Shown piece by piece: positions 14,276-23,638 of a DNA stretch of 64,000 nt (its first letter is position 1; the number at the start of each line of letters is the position of its first letter). The stretch covers positions 3,027,474-3,091,473 of the forward strand of contig NZ_BMHD01000001.1 in NCBI RefSeq assembly GCF_014640535.1, written 5' to 3'. The translations under genes and the position numbers were made by a program. The notes below the pieces were generated by a model. It saw nothing but the letters and a program-made list of their open reading frames with translations, was not told the origin of the DNA and searched no databases. The DNA is from Cnuibacter physcomitrellae (GTDB lineage: Bacteria; Actinomycetota; Actinomycetes; Actinomycetales; Microbacteriaceae).

Positions 14276-16836
14276 TCCCGCTCCCGGGGCCGCATGGAGC
14301 GGATGTATCGGGCAGCGCTGCGGACAGTCAGCCCGGGGATGTAGCAGCGGGTGAGGGCGATCGCGATGGCCGGCAGGTCGGTCGGATCCGGGTAGATCAT
14401 CCACAGCGGGACGAACCGCGGCTGGAACTTGCGTTTGAAGGCGAGGAGCGAGCGGAAGCCGTACGCCGGCTCGAGGCGAGCGCCCATATCGTCGAGGAGG
14501 CGGTCGAGCGGCTCGCTCGAGTCGCCGTCCGTCGCCCCGGTCCGGGCCAGCGGGGCCCCGGAGAGGCTGAGGAAGGTGAGCCCGTCGGCCTTCATCCACT
14601 CGGCCGCAGAAGCGATCAGGAACTCCATGACCCCGTTCACCGCATCCGGCTCTCGGCGCATGAAGTCAAGGGTGTAACCGATCACCCGTCCTCGTTCGAA
14701 GCGGGGCAGCCAGCTGGTCACCGCGCGCACGCGGTCCTGCTCGTCGAGTGCGAGGAGGAGGCGCACGTCGTCATCGCGCAGTTCGTCGAGGCCGCCGAGG
14801 GTGAAGCCCATCTCCGGGAGGTCCTTCTCGGACACCCAGTCCTCGGAGAGCGCGGCGATCTGCGACTGCTGGACCAGCGTCAGATCGCGCCACCGTGTCC
14901 ACTCCGATCGCAGCCCCTCCTTCCCTGCCCGATTGACGGCGGTCCGGATGTCCTGCCACTTCTTGCCGCTGGTCGTCCACGCGGTCGGATCGAGCACGGC
15001 CTCCTCTGCGACCTGGATGCTGCGCCAGCCCAGCCGGGTGAACCGTGCGCGGTCGTCGTCGGTCACGCTGTAGAAAGCGGCGGTGAGTCCGTGGTCCCCG
15101 CAGTGACGGACGAACCTCTCGACGACCTCGGGATCATCGGCACCGGGGCCGAACGGGCCTCCCACGGTGATGGCGATGAAGCCCTGCACACGGTAGGCGA
15201 CCGCCGCTCGACCCGACGGATCGAACCAGTACGAGGTCTGCGGCCACGTCGACATGAACGAGACGGTGTCGCCCCCGCCCTGCTCGAGCAGCTCACGTGC
15301 TCTCGCCGAGTCCATGGAGTGACGTCCAGCGCGGCTGAGCACGAGCCGGGTCGAGGCGACCAGCAGGCCCGCCCAGCACACGATCGACGGCAGGTACCAG
15401 AACACGTCGGCGACCGGGTCGGCGGGGACGTAGCCGAGCGAGTCGGAGATCAGGAGGGACGGCGGGATGAGACGGGAGGGCAGGGTCGAGAGCACCGCGC
15501 CGACATCCACGGCCGGCCGGTAGTGGTCGGCGAAGGCGAGCTGCCCCACGACGGCGATCACGGCGGCCGCGGCCACCGACCCGCCCGCGGTCACGGCGAA
15601 GGACCGTACGGCCGACCCGGTCCCAGCGACCTGCACATGCCGTCGCATCAACACCAGGAGCATCGCGACCGCCAGGGGTGCGGCCGTGCACACGACCGAG
15701 CTGGTGACGATCTGCCAGACGAAGACCGTGTTCGCGTCCTGGAGGGAGAGCTGCTCCGCGAGCGTCACGCGCGTCTCGGCGTCCAGGAGCGCCGTGACCT
15801 GGAGCATCACCAGGAACACGACCAGCTCCAGTGCGACCCCGAGCCAGAGCGCGGCCCGTCTCCCCTTCAGGATCCCCCAGGCCGCCACGAGTCCGACGAG
15901 CACAGGCAGGATCGCGATCATGCCGGCCCACGGATGCCGATAGTCGAGTTCGGTGATCCCGTCCGGGCATCCTGCGATCGAGTCCGATCCCCAGGCGCAA
16001 GCCACCCCGTCGGCCGTGGAGACCGAGTCGTAGGACAGGTATCCATAGATCGAGAACAGGCCTGTGCCCCATCCGATCGACGCCGCCACCACGGGACCGA
16101 CGACGCTGATGGCGACCAGGGACGCCAGGAGGACCCGCACCTCGTGGTGCGAGCTCTTCACGACCCGGAAACGCGTTCGGCGACCGCCGAGGACGGCGCC
16201 GAGGACAAGCCCCACCGGGACGGCGATGAGCGCGAAGAGGTCACCTGGCGCACCCGAGTACAGCACCAGCGTCACCGTGAACAGGGTCGACGCGAGGCGG
16301 ATGCGTCGTCGCCAGAGCGCGTTCGTGCGATAGCTCGCCGCCATCGCCACACAGACGATCCCCGTCCCCGGCGAGGTGGCGTCAACGGCGGGTGCAGTCA
16401 GCGGGATGAACTCGAGGAAGTGCACGATCAGCCAGGACGCCGCGAAGCCGAGCAGGGTCGACGCGACACCGCCCACGACCCACGCCACGGCGGTGCGCCA
16501 GGATCCGAGCAGGCGCTCCGACTCGCCGACGACCAGGAGGAGAAGGGGGACGAGGGCGATCAGGGAGAGCCAGTCGGTCGCGACGAACGTCGACGTGATC
16601 GGGCTCCACCACTGGTGCCTGCCGAACACGCTCGCCTCGCCCGTGTCGAGCACGTCCCAGCCCCAGGGGTCGGCGGAGAGGAGGAAGCCGCTCAGGCTGA
16701 GCAGCAGGGTCAGCGAGAGGATCGTGATCGTGACCGGACGCATCCGGGCCCACCGGGGGAGCCCCGTCCCGAGCAGCGTCGTGAGGTGCTGGAAGGCGGG
16801 GACGGAGGGGCTCGCGAGGTCGCGCGGGTGCTGCAC
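14272..16836 (-). CDS. MprF-like membrane protein with C-terminal lysyltransferase (DUF2156) domain
   Basis: The N-terminal 510 residues hold many membrane helices; residues about 35-230 look rhomboid-like in spacing. The C-terminal domain, about 525-840, reads FMSTWPQTSYWFDPSGRAAVAYRVQGFIAI..., TTSGKKWQDIRTAVNRAGKEGL, GYTLDFMRREPDAVNGVMEFLI and LSLSGAPLA, as in phosphatidylglycerol lysyltransferases, which use aminoacyl-tRNA to modify phosphatidylglycerol and raise resistance to cationic peptides. GTG 16836 has AGGGGA directly upstream. The amino acid transferred and the lipid acceptor are not certain. Confidence 0.8.
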   Translation of the reverse strand: MQHPRDLASPSVPAFQHLTTLLGTGLPRWARMRPVTITILSLTLLLSLSGFLLSADPWGWDVLDTGEASVFGRHQWWSPITSTFVATDWLSLIALVPLLLLVVGESERLLGSWRTAVAWVVGGVASTLLGFAASWLIVHFLEFIPLTAPAVDATSPGTGIVCVAMAASYRTNALWRRRIRLASTLFTVTLVLYSGAPGDLFALIAVPVGLVLGAVLGGRRTRFRVVKSSHHEVRVLLASLVAISVVGPVVAASIGWGTGLFSIYGYLSYDSVSTADGVACAWGSDSIAGCPDGITELDYRHPWAGMIAILPVLVGLVAAWGILKGRRAALWLGVALELVVFLVMLQVTALLDAETRVTLAEQLSLQDANTVFVWQIVTSSVVCTAAPLAVAMLLVLMRRHVQVAGTGSAVRSFAVTAGGSVAAAAVIAVVGQLAFADHYRPAVDVGAVLSTLPSRLIPPSLLISDSLGYVPADPVADVFWYLPSIVCWAGLLVASTRLVLSRAGRHSMDSARARELLEQGGGDTVSFMSTWPQTSYWFDPSGRAAVAYRVQGFIAITVGGPFGPGADDPEVVERFVRHCGDHGLTAAFYSVTDDDRARFTRLGWRSIQVAEEAVLDPTAWTTSGKKWQDIRTAVNRAGKEGLRSEWTRWRDLTLVQQSQIAALSEDWVSEKDLPEMGFTLGGLDELRDDDVRLLLALDEQDRVRAVTSWLPRFERGRVIGYTLDFMRREPDAVNGVMEFLIASAAEWMKADGLTFLSLSGAPLARTGATDGDSSEPLDRLLDDMGARLEPAYGFRSLLAFKRKFQPRFVPLWMIYPDPTDLPAIAIALTRCYIPGLTVRSAARYIRSMRPRERD

Positions 16837-17162
16837 TCCCCTGATTGTCCTGATGCAGCTGTGCGCCGGTTATGAGCCACCTGTGTCCGTCGTGCGCGGG
16901 GGAGCACCGAGGGACGGTGCGGCGGACACAGGCGCCGGATGAGCAGCGGGCCGCCGATGCCGTGGAGCAGGATCATGCGAGCTCCTGTGCTCCAGCCCGC
17001 TCTACGCCCGGCTCGTCGATGCCATGCGGATCGACCCCGACCCCGGGTCGGTCGTCGGTGCAGGCGGGGATGCGGCTGCGCGGGACACGACCGCACGGGA
17101 GCGCCCTTCAGCTGGTGGACGTCACGAACGTGGACACGCATGAGGCGCGGTAGGGTTCTCGC
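16837..17162. other. 326-bp divergent intergenic region
   Basis: It separates the lysyltransferase gene from the PucR gene. One forward frame from about 16978 reads SSPLYARLVDAMRIDPDPG, protein-like but without a start, ending at about 17142; it may be a degraded gene, and I do not assign it. The only clear signal is TAGGGT (17151-17156), six nucleotides before GTG 17163, a leaderless-type -10 box for the PucR gene. Confidence 0.4.
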
Positions 17163-18494
17163 GTGAACGGAGCAGTTCCCCCACCTGAACTCGACCCCCG
17201 GAGCATCCCGGGAGACGGATCGTGGATGCGGGGCCTCCGGCCGACGGGCGATGCCGACCAGCTGCTCCGAGACTCCGCCGCGACGCCGACCGAGTTGGCC
17301 TCGGCCGTCGAGATCCTCGGTCCTGAGATCGCGGCGTGGGCGGTCGAGACCGCCCTCCGGGTGGTCGCCGACGTGCACAGCGCCGATGCCGACTCGACCA
17401 TGTCCACGGGGCGTGAACGCCAGGGCTGCGAGGAGTGCCTGCTCTCCTCGTTGGTCGCCCTTCACGAGAGCACGCCTCCGGAGAGGGTGACCGCGCCGCC
17501 CGGTGCTGTCGTGAACGCCCGAGCGGCGGTGAGGCAGGGACTCAGCGTGGGTGCCGTGCTGCGGACGGTGTGGGCCTCGCACACGAGGGTCCTCGACGCG
17601 CTCCTCGCGGTGCTGGGAGAGGAGGCGTCCAGCGGCCGGCTCGTCGCTGACGTCAGGATGCTCAACACGCGGATGTTCGACTACGCGAACGCCTACATCC
17701 GGGATCTCAGCGACGCCTTCGACGACGAGCGCCGCCTCTGGAACGGCCGGAGTGCCATCCTCCGGCGCTCCGTGCTCGAGGCGATCGCCGCGGGCGAGGC
17801 GCCTCCCGCGGATGCCGAGGCGGTGCTCGGGCTCCCGCTCTCGGGAACCCATGTGATCGCCTACGCCTGGGCCAGCGCCACGGCGTTCGTCCCGGATCGA
17901 GGGGCCGAGATGCACCGCCTCCTGGTCGACCTCGCGGTCGCGACGAGCGCCCGCGACTTCGTCGCGATCGGCCTGGGCGACGTCACGGCCCTGTGGTGGC
18001 GGTACCCCGGCGGCGTCGACCCGACGGTCGTCGAGACCATGCGCACGGTGCCGCGCCCGAGCTGGGTCCGTCTCGCCGTCGGGCCGCCAGGGGCCGGCGC
18101 TGTCGGCGTCCGGACGAGCGTCCGCACAGCGCGCGACCTCCGTCGACTGGCGGGGGACTTCGGATCCGGCGGGTTCTGGAGCTCCTACGCGGACGGTCTC
18201 GGTGCCCTCCTCGCCTCGGATCCCGAGGCGGCCGAGCGCTTCGTCGAGACCGAGATCGGACCTCTTCGCGGGACGGATGCGAGGAGGCAGGAGATCCGGG
18301 AGACCCTCAGGCTCTATCTCCGCTTCAACCGGAGCCGCTCGGCGGTGGCGACCCATCTGACCATCGCGCCGAACACCGTCGCCGCCCGGGTGCAGCGTGC
18401 GAAGGACCTGATGGGTCTGGACCTCGATGACCGGTGGGTCGAGATCCTCATCGCGCTCGAGATCGACGCGTTGAATCTGTCGTCGCGCACCTGA
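17163..18494 (+). CDS. PucR family regulator with C-terminal HTH (443 aa)
   Basis: The N-terminal half is helical (EECLLSSLVALHE, RQGLSVGAVLRTVWASH), a central GGDEF-like/CdaR region spans about 225-355, and the C-terminus is a PucR-type HTH_30: LRLYLRFNRSRSAVATHLTIAPNTVAARVQRAKDLMGLDLDD. PucR/CdaR-type proteins activate catabolic genes for purines, polyphenols or aromatics. It lies 139 bp upstream of, and in the same direction as, the carotenoid-oxygenase gene, its likely target. TAGGGT six nucleotides before the GTG suggests leaderless translation. Confidence 0.8.
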   Translation: MNGAVPPPELDPRSIPGDGSWMRGLRPTGDADQLLRDSAATPTELASAVEILGPEIAAWAVETALRVVADVHSADADSTMSTGRERQGCEECLLSSLVALHESTPPERVTAPPGAVVNARAAVRQGLSVGAVLRTVWASHTRVLDALLAVLGEEASSGRLVADVRMLNTRMFDYANAYIRDLSDAFDDERRLWNGRSAILRRSVLEAIAAGEAPPADAEAVLGLPLSGTHVIAYAWASATAFVPDRGAEMHRLLVDLAVATSARDFVAIGLGDVTALWWRYPGGVDPTVVETMRTVPRPSWVRLAVGPPGAGAVGVRTSVRTARDLRRLAGDFGSGGFWSSYADGLGALLASDPEAAERFVETEIGPLRGTDARRQEIRETLRLYLRFNRSRSAVATHLTIAPNTVAARVQRAKDLMGLDLDDRWVEILIALEIDALNLSSRT

Positions 18495-18633
18495 TCTGCG
18501 CTCCGGACGCCGTCCTCTCGGTCCATCGTGGTGCCGGAGCGCTGGATCGTCACCGAGCGCAGAGTCAGGATCGATCGGACGGAGACGCCGTGCGCCAAGG
18601 GAGGCGCGCGGCCCGGTCGCGAGAGGACTCCCC

Positions 18634-20091
18634 ATGGCGCTGTGGCCCACCGACAACAAGTTCCTGAACGGACCCTTCGCTCCGTGGGCCGAGGAGTCCG
18701 AGGCGTTCGACCTCCCCGTCCAGGGCGAGATCCCCGCCGATCTCGCCGGTGCCCTGTTCCGGATCTCCTCGAACCCCCGCTTCGAACCACGCAACACCGA
18801 TCGCTACCACTGGTGGGAGGGCGATGGGATGGTGTGCGCCGTCTACGTCCGCGACGGACGGGTCGGGTATCGGACGCGCTGGGTCGAGACCGACTCGATG
18901 AAGGTCGAGGTGGAGCAGGGCGAGGCGGTCTACAGCGGCTTCGTCAGCGGCGGGACGCCCGGGCGGCTGCCCGCCGGGGCCCCGCCGGCGAAGAACGTGG
19001 CGAACACCAACGTGGGGATCTTCGACGACAAGCTGCTGGTGTACTACGAGGGCGGCCTGCCGCACGAGCTCCACCCCGAGACCCTGGCGACCAAGGGCGC
19101 CTACGACTTCCACGGGGGGATCGACACCCTGTGCACGGCGCACTACAAGATCGATCGACTCTCCGGCGACATGCTGTTCTTCGCCGCGAAGGGGCCGACG
19201 ATCACCTGGTACCGAGCCGACGTGACCACCGGCCGGATCGTCGAGAGCCACGCGATCGACATCGGGCTGCCGGTGCTCATGCACGACTTCGTCGTGAGCG
19301 ACAACTACGCCATCTTCTTCGTCACCCCGTCGCTGTTCCGGCTCGACCTGATCATGCAGGGCCGTCCCGGCGTGATCTGGGATGAGAGCGTGCTGCCGCA
19401 TGGCACGCAGATCGTGATGATGGACCGCCGGACCAAGAAGGTGACGTGGTACGAGGCGAACGGCGTCTTCGGCCCCACCCACTTCTACAACGCCTACGAG
19501 GTCGGCGACGAGGTCGTGATCGACCTGCACCGGATCTCCCGGCTGGGCAATCCCGCGAGCGGCAACACGCCTCTGTCGTCGCACGAGTGGTTCCCGCCGG
19601 CACTGCCGTGGCAGTGGCGGGTCAACGTTAAGACGGGCAAGGTCAGCGACCGGATGATCAGCGGCGTCGCCGGGGAGTTCCCCAAGATCAACGACGCGTA
19701 CGTGGGCGCTGCTCATCGCTACGGGTACTTCGTGACGACGAGGTCGCTGGACCGCCAGACCATGAGCGACGGGCTGGCGAAACATGACCACCTGCTCGAC
19801 TCCACGGTCGTGATCGAGGGCGTCGGCGGGCTGACGAATCCGAGCGAACCCGTGTTCGTGGCGCGGGAGGGCGCCGTCGAGGAGGACGACGGCTACATCC
19901 TGTCGATCTGGTGGAACCCGACGACTGAGCTCAGCGAGCTGCTCGTGCACGACGCGGTCCGGATGACGCGGGACCCGCTGGCGCGCGTACCGCTGCCCGT
20001 CCGTGTTCCCTTCGGGTTCCACGGCAGCTGGGCCGGGCGGGACGTGCTCGAGGGCGCCATCGCCGCCCAGCGCGAGCCCGCGGATCTCTGA
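18634..20091 (+). CDS. Carotenoid/lignostilbene-type cleavage oxygenase (485 aa)
   Basis: Fe(II) beta-propeller dioxygenase that splits an alkene C=C bond into two carbonyls. The four iron ligands are visible as H170 (TAHYKID), H217 (LMHDF), H283 (PTHFYNAYE) and H463 (FGFHGSW). The N-terminal signature PADLAGALFRISSNPRF plus WWEGDGMV is typical of the family. No signal peptide. AGAGGA lies 7 nt before ATG 18634. The family includes apocarotenoid, lignostilbene and resveratrol cleavage enzymes; lack of carotenoid genes nearby and the aromatic pathway downstream favour a stilbenoid or phenylpropanoid substrate, which is inference. Confidence 0.85.
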   Translation: MALWPTDNKFLNGPFAPWAEESEAFDLPVQGEIPADLAGALFRISSNPRFEPRNTDRYHWWEGDGMVCAVYVRDGRVGYRTRWVETDSMKVEVEQGEAVYSGFVSGGTPGRLPAGAPPAKNVANTNVGIFDDKLLVYYEGGLPHELHPETLATKGAYDFHGGIDTLCTAHYKIDRLSGDMLFFAAKGPTITWYRADVTTGRIVESHAIDIGLPVLMHDFVVSDNYAIFFVTPSLFRLDLIMQGRPGVIWDESVLPHGTQIVMMDRRTKKVTWYEANGVFGPTHFYNAYEVGDEVVIDLHRISRLGNPASGNTPLSSHEWFPPALPWQWRVNVKTGKVSDRMISGVAGEFPKINDAYVGAAHRYGYFVTTRSLDRQTMSDGLAKHDHLLDSTVVIEGVGGLTNPSEPVFVAREGAVEEDDGYILSIWWNPTTELSELLVHDAVRMTRDPLARVPLPVRVPFGFHGSWAGRDVLEGAIAAQREPADL

Positions 20092-20128
20092 TCCGGCGAG
20101 GACCGCTGCAGCGATGGTGCTCGTCGCG

Positions 20129-20908
20129 TCAGGCGTCGTGGAGGGTCACGCGCTCGGAGAGGCGCCCGGCCGCGCGCACGATGGTGTCGATCACAGACGG
20201 CACGGTTCCCGGATCGATCCGGGACTGGATCACCACCACGCTGAGGCCGCCCACGACCTTGTCCTCACCCGAGAAGATCGGGGCGGCGATGCCCATCGCA
20301 TCCGGGTCGACCTCGCCGCGCGTCACCGAGAAGCCGTCGGATCGGATCGTGGCGAGCCGCTCGACGATGGCGTCGGGATCCACGAGCGTGGCGTCGGTGA
20401 ACCGGGTGAGGGGCTGGGCGGCGAGCAGCTCGCGCACGCGCGCCTCGGGGAGCCAGGCGAGGAGCACCAGCGCACTCGCGCCCGCGTTGATGTTGAGCAG
20501 CGACCCGCGCTCGTAGGACAAGCGCACGTACTGCCCCTGCCACTCCTCGCGCTCGAGGCAGACGATGGAGTTGCCGGACAGCCGGGTGAGGAGCACCGTC
20601 TGGTGGAGCTCCTCGGCGAGCTGCCTCATGGTCGGGAGCGACAGCTCCGCCACCCCCTGGCTCCGTCGGGCGATCCGCGAGAGCTGCAGGATCCTCACCC
20701 CCAGCCGGAACCCGCTGCCGGGCTCCTCCTCGAGGAACGACGCCTTCACGAGGGTCTGGAGGTAGCGGTACGCCGTCGAGCGTGCCACGCCGAGGGTCTC
20801 GGCGACGTCGACCGCGGTGATCAGCAGGCGATCGTCGTTGAACATCTCCAGGATCGTCAGGGCCCGGTCGGCGGTGCTGTTCCGCTCGCGATAGCCGCTC
20901 TCGTTCAT
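20129..20908 (-). CDS. IclR family regulator (259 aa), divergent from the ring-cleavage operon
   Basis: An N-terminal winged HTH (TADRALTILEMFNDDRLLITAVDVAETLGVARSTAYRYLQTL split over residues 12-53) is followed by the IclR effector domain (HQTVLLTRLSGNSIVCLE ... INAGASALVLLAW ... DPDAMGIAAPIFSGEDKVVGGLSVV). GAGGGAG lies upstream of ATG 20908. The gene diverges from the 21036 operon over 127 bp that contain two CCTG-N5-[C/T]AGG sites; the same site occurs before the ABC importer at 34.8 kb and the esterase/ALDH pair at 36.5 kb. It is therefore the best candidate for controlling all three. Confidence 0.88.
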   Translation of the reverse strand: MNESGYRERNSTADRALTILEMFNDDRLLITAVDVAETLGVARSTAYRYLQTLVKASFLEEEPGSGFRLGVRILQLSRIARRSQGVAELSLPTMRQLAEELHQTVLLTRLSGNSIVCLEREEWQGQYVRLSYERGSLLNINAGASALVLLAWLPEARVRELLAAQPLTRFTDATLVDPDAIVERLATIRSDGFSVTRGEVDPDAMGIAAPIFSGEDKVVGGLSVVVIQSRIDPGTVPSVIDTIVRAAGRLSERVTLHDA

Positions 20909-20971
20909 TCCGCTCCCTCGCTTCGCGCCGGACGTCCTCAGCGTACCGAGTCCGTTTCGCTTCCCGTCAGT

Positions 20972-21005
20972 CCTGTTTATCAGGTATAGTTTCCTGCATG
21001 CTAGG
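20972..21005. promoter_or_regulatory. Two IclR-type operator sites around the -10 of the ring-cleavage operon
   Basis: CCTGTTTATCAGG (20972-20984) and CCTGCATGCTAGG (20993-21005) are 21 bp apart, two helical turns. They flank TATAGT (20985-20990), the probable -10 for the 21036 operon, which fits repression. Sites of the same form occur at 34800 and at 36483/36504. Confidence 0.6.
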
Positions 21006-21035
21006 CAACGGCGTCGAGATACTCAGGCGCGACCG

Positions 21036-22646
21036 ATGAGGACGTCAGGGGCCGAGTCCTGCGACGTGATCGTGGTCGGCGCGGGCCCCGTGGGGATGAC
21101 GGCGGCTCTGCTGCTCGCCGCGCGCGGCGTCGACGTGGTCATCGCGGAGCGCAACCTGCAGACGAGCAACGACCCGAAGGCCATCAGCCTCGACGACGAG
21201 TCGCTCCGCTCGTACCAGGACGCCGGCATCGAGACGCAGGTGATGTCGGTCATCGTCCCGGGGACCGGCACGATGTACTTCGGCGCCGACGACAGGCCGC
21301 TCTTCCATGCCAGGGCCGCCGCGCCGTTCCGCAACGGGTTCCCGTTCAAGAACCCCTTCGCCCAGCCCGACCTCGAACGGGTGCTGATGTCCGCGCTCCT
21401 GGAGAACCCTCGAGTCCGCGTGCTGCTGGGGGCGCCCGTCGAAAGCATCCGCCTCCTGCCCGAGGGGGCCGAGGTCGTGACCGGGGGACCGTCACCACAG
21501 GAGATCCGCGCTCGCTACGTGCTCGGGGCGGATGGCGGCCGTTCGGCCGTGCGCTCCCTCATCGGGGCGACGATGAGCGGGCGCAGCCACGACGATGTCT
21601 GGCTCGTGGTCGACACCTCGGGAGATACCCGGACCGAGCGGTACGGCATGCATCACGCGCTTCCCGAGAGACCCCATGTCATCGTGCCGGGGCTCGACGG
21701 GCGGTGCCGGTACGAGTTCCGGCTGTTCCCCGGGGAGGGTGAGGCGGGGGAGGAGCCGCGGTTCGAGCTCATCGAGCGCCTGGTCTCGCAGTACCGTCCC
21801 CTCACGCCCGATCAGGTCGAGCGGGCGGTCGCCTACCGCTTCCACGGTCTCAACGCCGACCACTACCGGTACGGGCCCGTCTTCCTGCTCGGGGACGCGG
21901 CCCACATGATGCCGCCGTTCGCCGGCCAGGGGCTCAACTCCGGGCTCCGCGACGCGAGCAACCTCAGCTGGAAGATCGCCGAGCGCCTGAGGGGTCGTCT
22001 CTCGGATGCGGCCCTCGACTCCTACGAGACCGAACGTCGTCCTCACGCCGGGGCGGTCATCCGGAGCTCCGAGCGGCTCGGACGGGTCGTGATGACGACG
22101 AACCGCCGCCTGGCGGAGCACCGAGACGCCGTGGTGCGCGACGCGATGAGCACGATCGAAGGTCGCCGCTTCTTCGAGGAGATGCGGTACCGACCGGCCG
22201 CTCGATACCGGGACGGCCTCGTGGATGGCGACCATCCACTGGTGGGCGCGCAGATCGGGCAGCCGAGGGTCTTCGACTTCACCGTCCGCCGCACCGTGCC
22301 CTTCGACCGGATGGTCGGCACGGGCTGGGCGATCGCCGGCGTCGGCGTCGACTCGGTGGCGTGGGCGGCGATGGACCCCGTGGTCGAGCGCCTTCAGGCG
22401 GCCCGCATCAGCGTGCCTCTGGACGACACCATCGTCGTCGACGACCGTGTGCACGTGGCCATCGACCTCGACACCCTGCTCTACGCCGAGTTCGCCCCGG
22501 CCCGGGGCTCCTTCGTCGTCCTGAGGCCCGACCACTTCGTGGCGGCCGTCTGGACGCCGGACGAGAGGGAGCGTGCGGACGAGGCGCTCGAGCGCTGGGG
22601 GATCCCGGTCCGCGAGGCCGTCACCGATCCCCTGCCTGCCCCATGA
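21036..22646 (+). CDS. FAD-dependent aromatic hydroxylase, MhpA/TfdB-like (536 aa)
   Basis: Class A flavoprotein monooxygenase: a GAGPVG dinucleotide motif (15-20), E37 at the end of the second strand, the DG motif in YVLGADGGRSAVR and the FAD GD motif LLGDAAHMMPPFAGQGLNSGL near 285. The C-terminal thioredoxin-like domain (about 400-536) is kept. Such enzymes use NAD(P)H and O2 to hydroxylate a phenol, giving a catechol. It is the first gene of a tightly packed operon and immediately precedes an extradiol dioxygenase, so it most likely makes the catecholic substrate. It may act on a 3-arylpropionate or a similar compound; unproven. The start lacks a strong Shine-Dalgarno. Confidence 0.88.
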   Translation: MRTSGAESCDVIVVGAGPVGMTAALLLAARGVDVVIAERNLQTSNDPKAISLDDESLRSYQDAGIETQVMSVIVPGTGTMYFGADDRPLFHARAAAPFRNGFPFKNPFAQPDLERVLMSALLENPRVRVLLGAPVESIRLLPEGAEVVTGGPSPQEIRARYVLGADGGRSAVRSLIGATMSGRSHDDVWLVVDTSGDTRTERYGMHHALPERPHVIVPGLDGRCRYEFRLFPGEGEAGEEPRFELIERLVSQYRPLTPDQVERAVAYRFHGLNADHYRYGPVFLLGDAAHMMPPFAGQGLNSGLRDASNLSWKIAERLRGRLSDAALDSYETERRPHAGAVIRSSERLGRVVMTTNRRLAEHRDAVVRDAMSTIEGRRFFEEMRYRPAARYRDGLVDGDHPLVGAQIGQPRVFDFTVRRTVPFDRMVGTGWAIAGVGVDSVAWAAMDPVVERLQAARISVPLDDTIVVDDRVHVAIDLDTLLYAEFAPARGSFVVLRPDHFVAAVWTPDERERADEALERWGIPVREAVTDPLPAP

Positions 22647-22705
22647 CCGAAGACCAAGGCGAAGGCCGGAACGCACCGACCCGCCGTGAGGAGAGGAGAG
22701 ACGTC

Positions 22706-23638
22706 GTGAGCGACGCGAATCGCATCACCCTGACCCAGAACGAGAACGCGGGCACCCTGCGGAGGACTGCCGTGTCGCACATCGGATTCCGTGTGCCCGA
22801 CGTCGCTGCCGCCGCGCAGTTCTACTCACGGGTGCTCGGGATGGAACGACACGGTGACCTGCCTGACGGCGGCCTGCGTCTCGGCTGGGGCAGCGGGCAT
22901 CACGTGATCGACCTCCTCCCGGGTGAGCAGGGTCTCGTGCACTACGGGTTCGAGGTGCGCGACGAGGACGGGGTCGCGGGCATCGCCGAGCGCCTGACCG
23001 CCGCCGGGTACGAGGTCGCGGACCTCGACGCCTCGTTCATCGACGCCGCCGTGGGCAGCCCGGCCGGTATCTCGGTGAAGGACCCCGATGGCACCGAGGT
23101 CCACTTCCACTCCGAGGTGCAGCGACAGGGTGAGAACAGCGCGGACCCCGGTCGGCGCCCCGTGAAGTTCCAGCACACCACCCTCACCACCACCGACGTC
23201 CCGGGTCTGGTGTCGTTCTACGTCGACACGGTCGGCTTCCGCATCTCGGACCAGCTGGCCGACGGACGGTTCTGCTGGCTCCGGAGCGACAAGGATCACC
23301 ACACCCTGGCGGTGGTCGACACCGGCCGGTCGGGCGACATCGACCACTACTCGTACGACCTCGCCGAGTGGGAGGACTTCAAGGCCTGGTGCGACCGGCT
23401 CTCCGAGCTCGACGTGGACGTGCAGTGGGGGCCAGGACGCCACGGACCGGGCAACAACCTCTTCGTCTTCTTCGACGATCCTGCGGGGAACCACATCGAG
23501 CTGTCCGCCGAGATGGAGAAGTTCTGGGACGACCGGGTGGCCTACGAGCCGCGTCGGTGGCAGCCCATCCCGCACAGCGTGAACCTCTGGGGCGGTCAGA
23601 CCCCGACCTGGCGTCGCACGAGCGAGGCGCGCGTCTGA
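22706..23638 (+). CDS. Extradiol (meta-cleavage) catechol dioxygenase, type I VOC fold
   Basis: Two VOC modules, as in 2,3-dihydroxybiphenyl and catechol 2,3-dioxygenases. In the C-terminal module the Fe(II) ligands are H157 (FQHTTL), H214 (IDHYSYD) and E265 (NHIELSAEME), all present, so the enzyme should be active. GTG 22706 has GAGGAGAGGAGAG upstream; ATG 22643, overlapping the previous stop, would add 21 residues and is an alternative. It opens the ring of the catechol made by the 21036 hydroxylase next to the diol. The downstream FAH-family protein fits as the next enzyme. Confidence 0.87.
   Translation: MSDANRITLTQNENAGTLRRTAVSHIGFRVPDVAAAAQFYSRVLGMERHGDLPDGGLRLGWGSGHHVIDLLPGEQGLVHYGFEVRDEDGVAGIAERLTAAGYEVADLDASFIDAAVGSPAGISVKDPDGTEVHFHSEVQRQGENSADPGRRPVKFQHTTLTTTDVPGLVSFYVDTVGFRISDQLADGRFCWLRSDKDHHTLAVVDTGRSGDIDHYSYDLAEWEDFKAWCDRLSELDVDVQWGPGRHGPGNNLFVFFDDPAGNHIELSAEMEKFWDDRVAYEPRRWQPIPHSVNLWGGQTPTWRRTSEARV

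Noticed and set aside
16978-17142. Protein-like frame SSPLYARLVDAMRIDPDPG before the PucR gene
   Set aside because: No start, no Shine-Dalgarno and no family I can name with confidence; noted only as a possible degraded gene.
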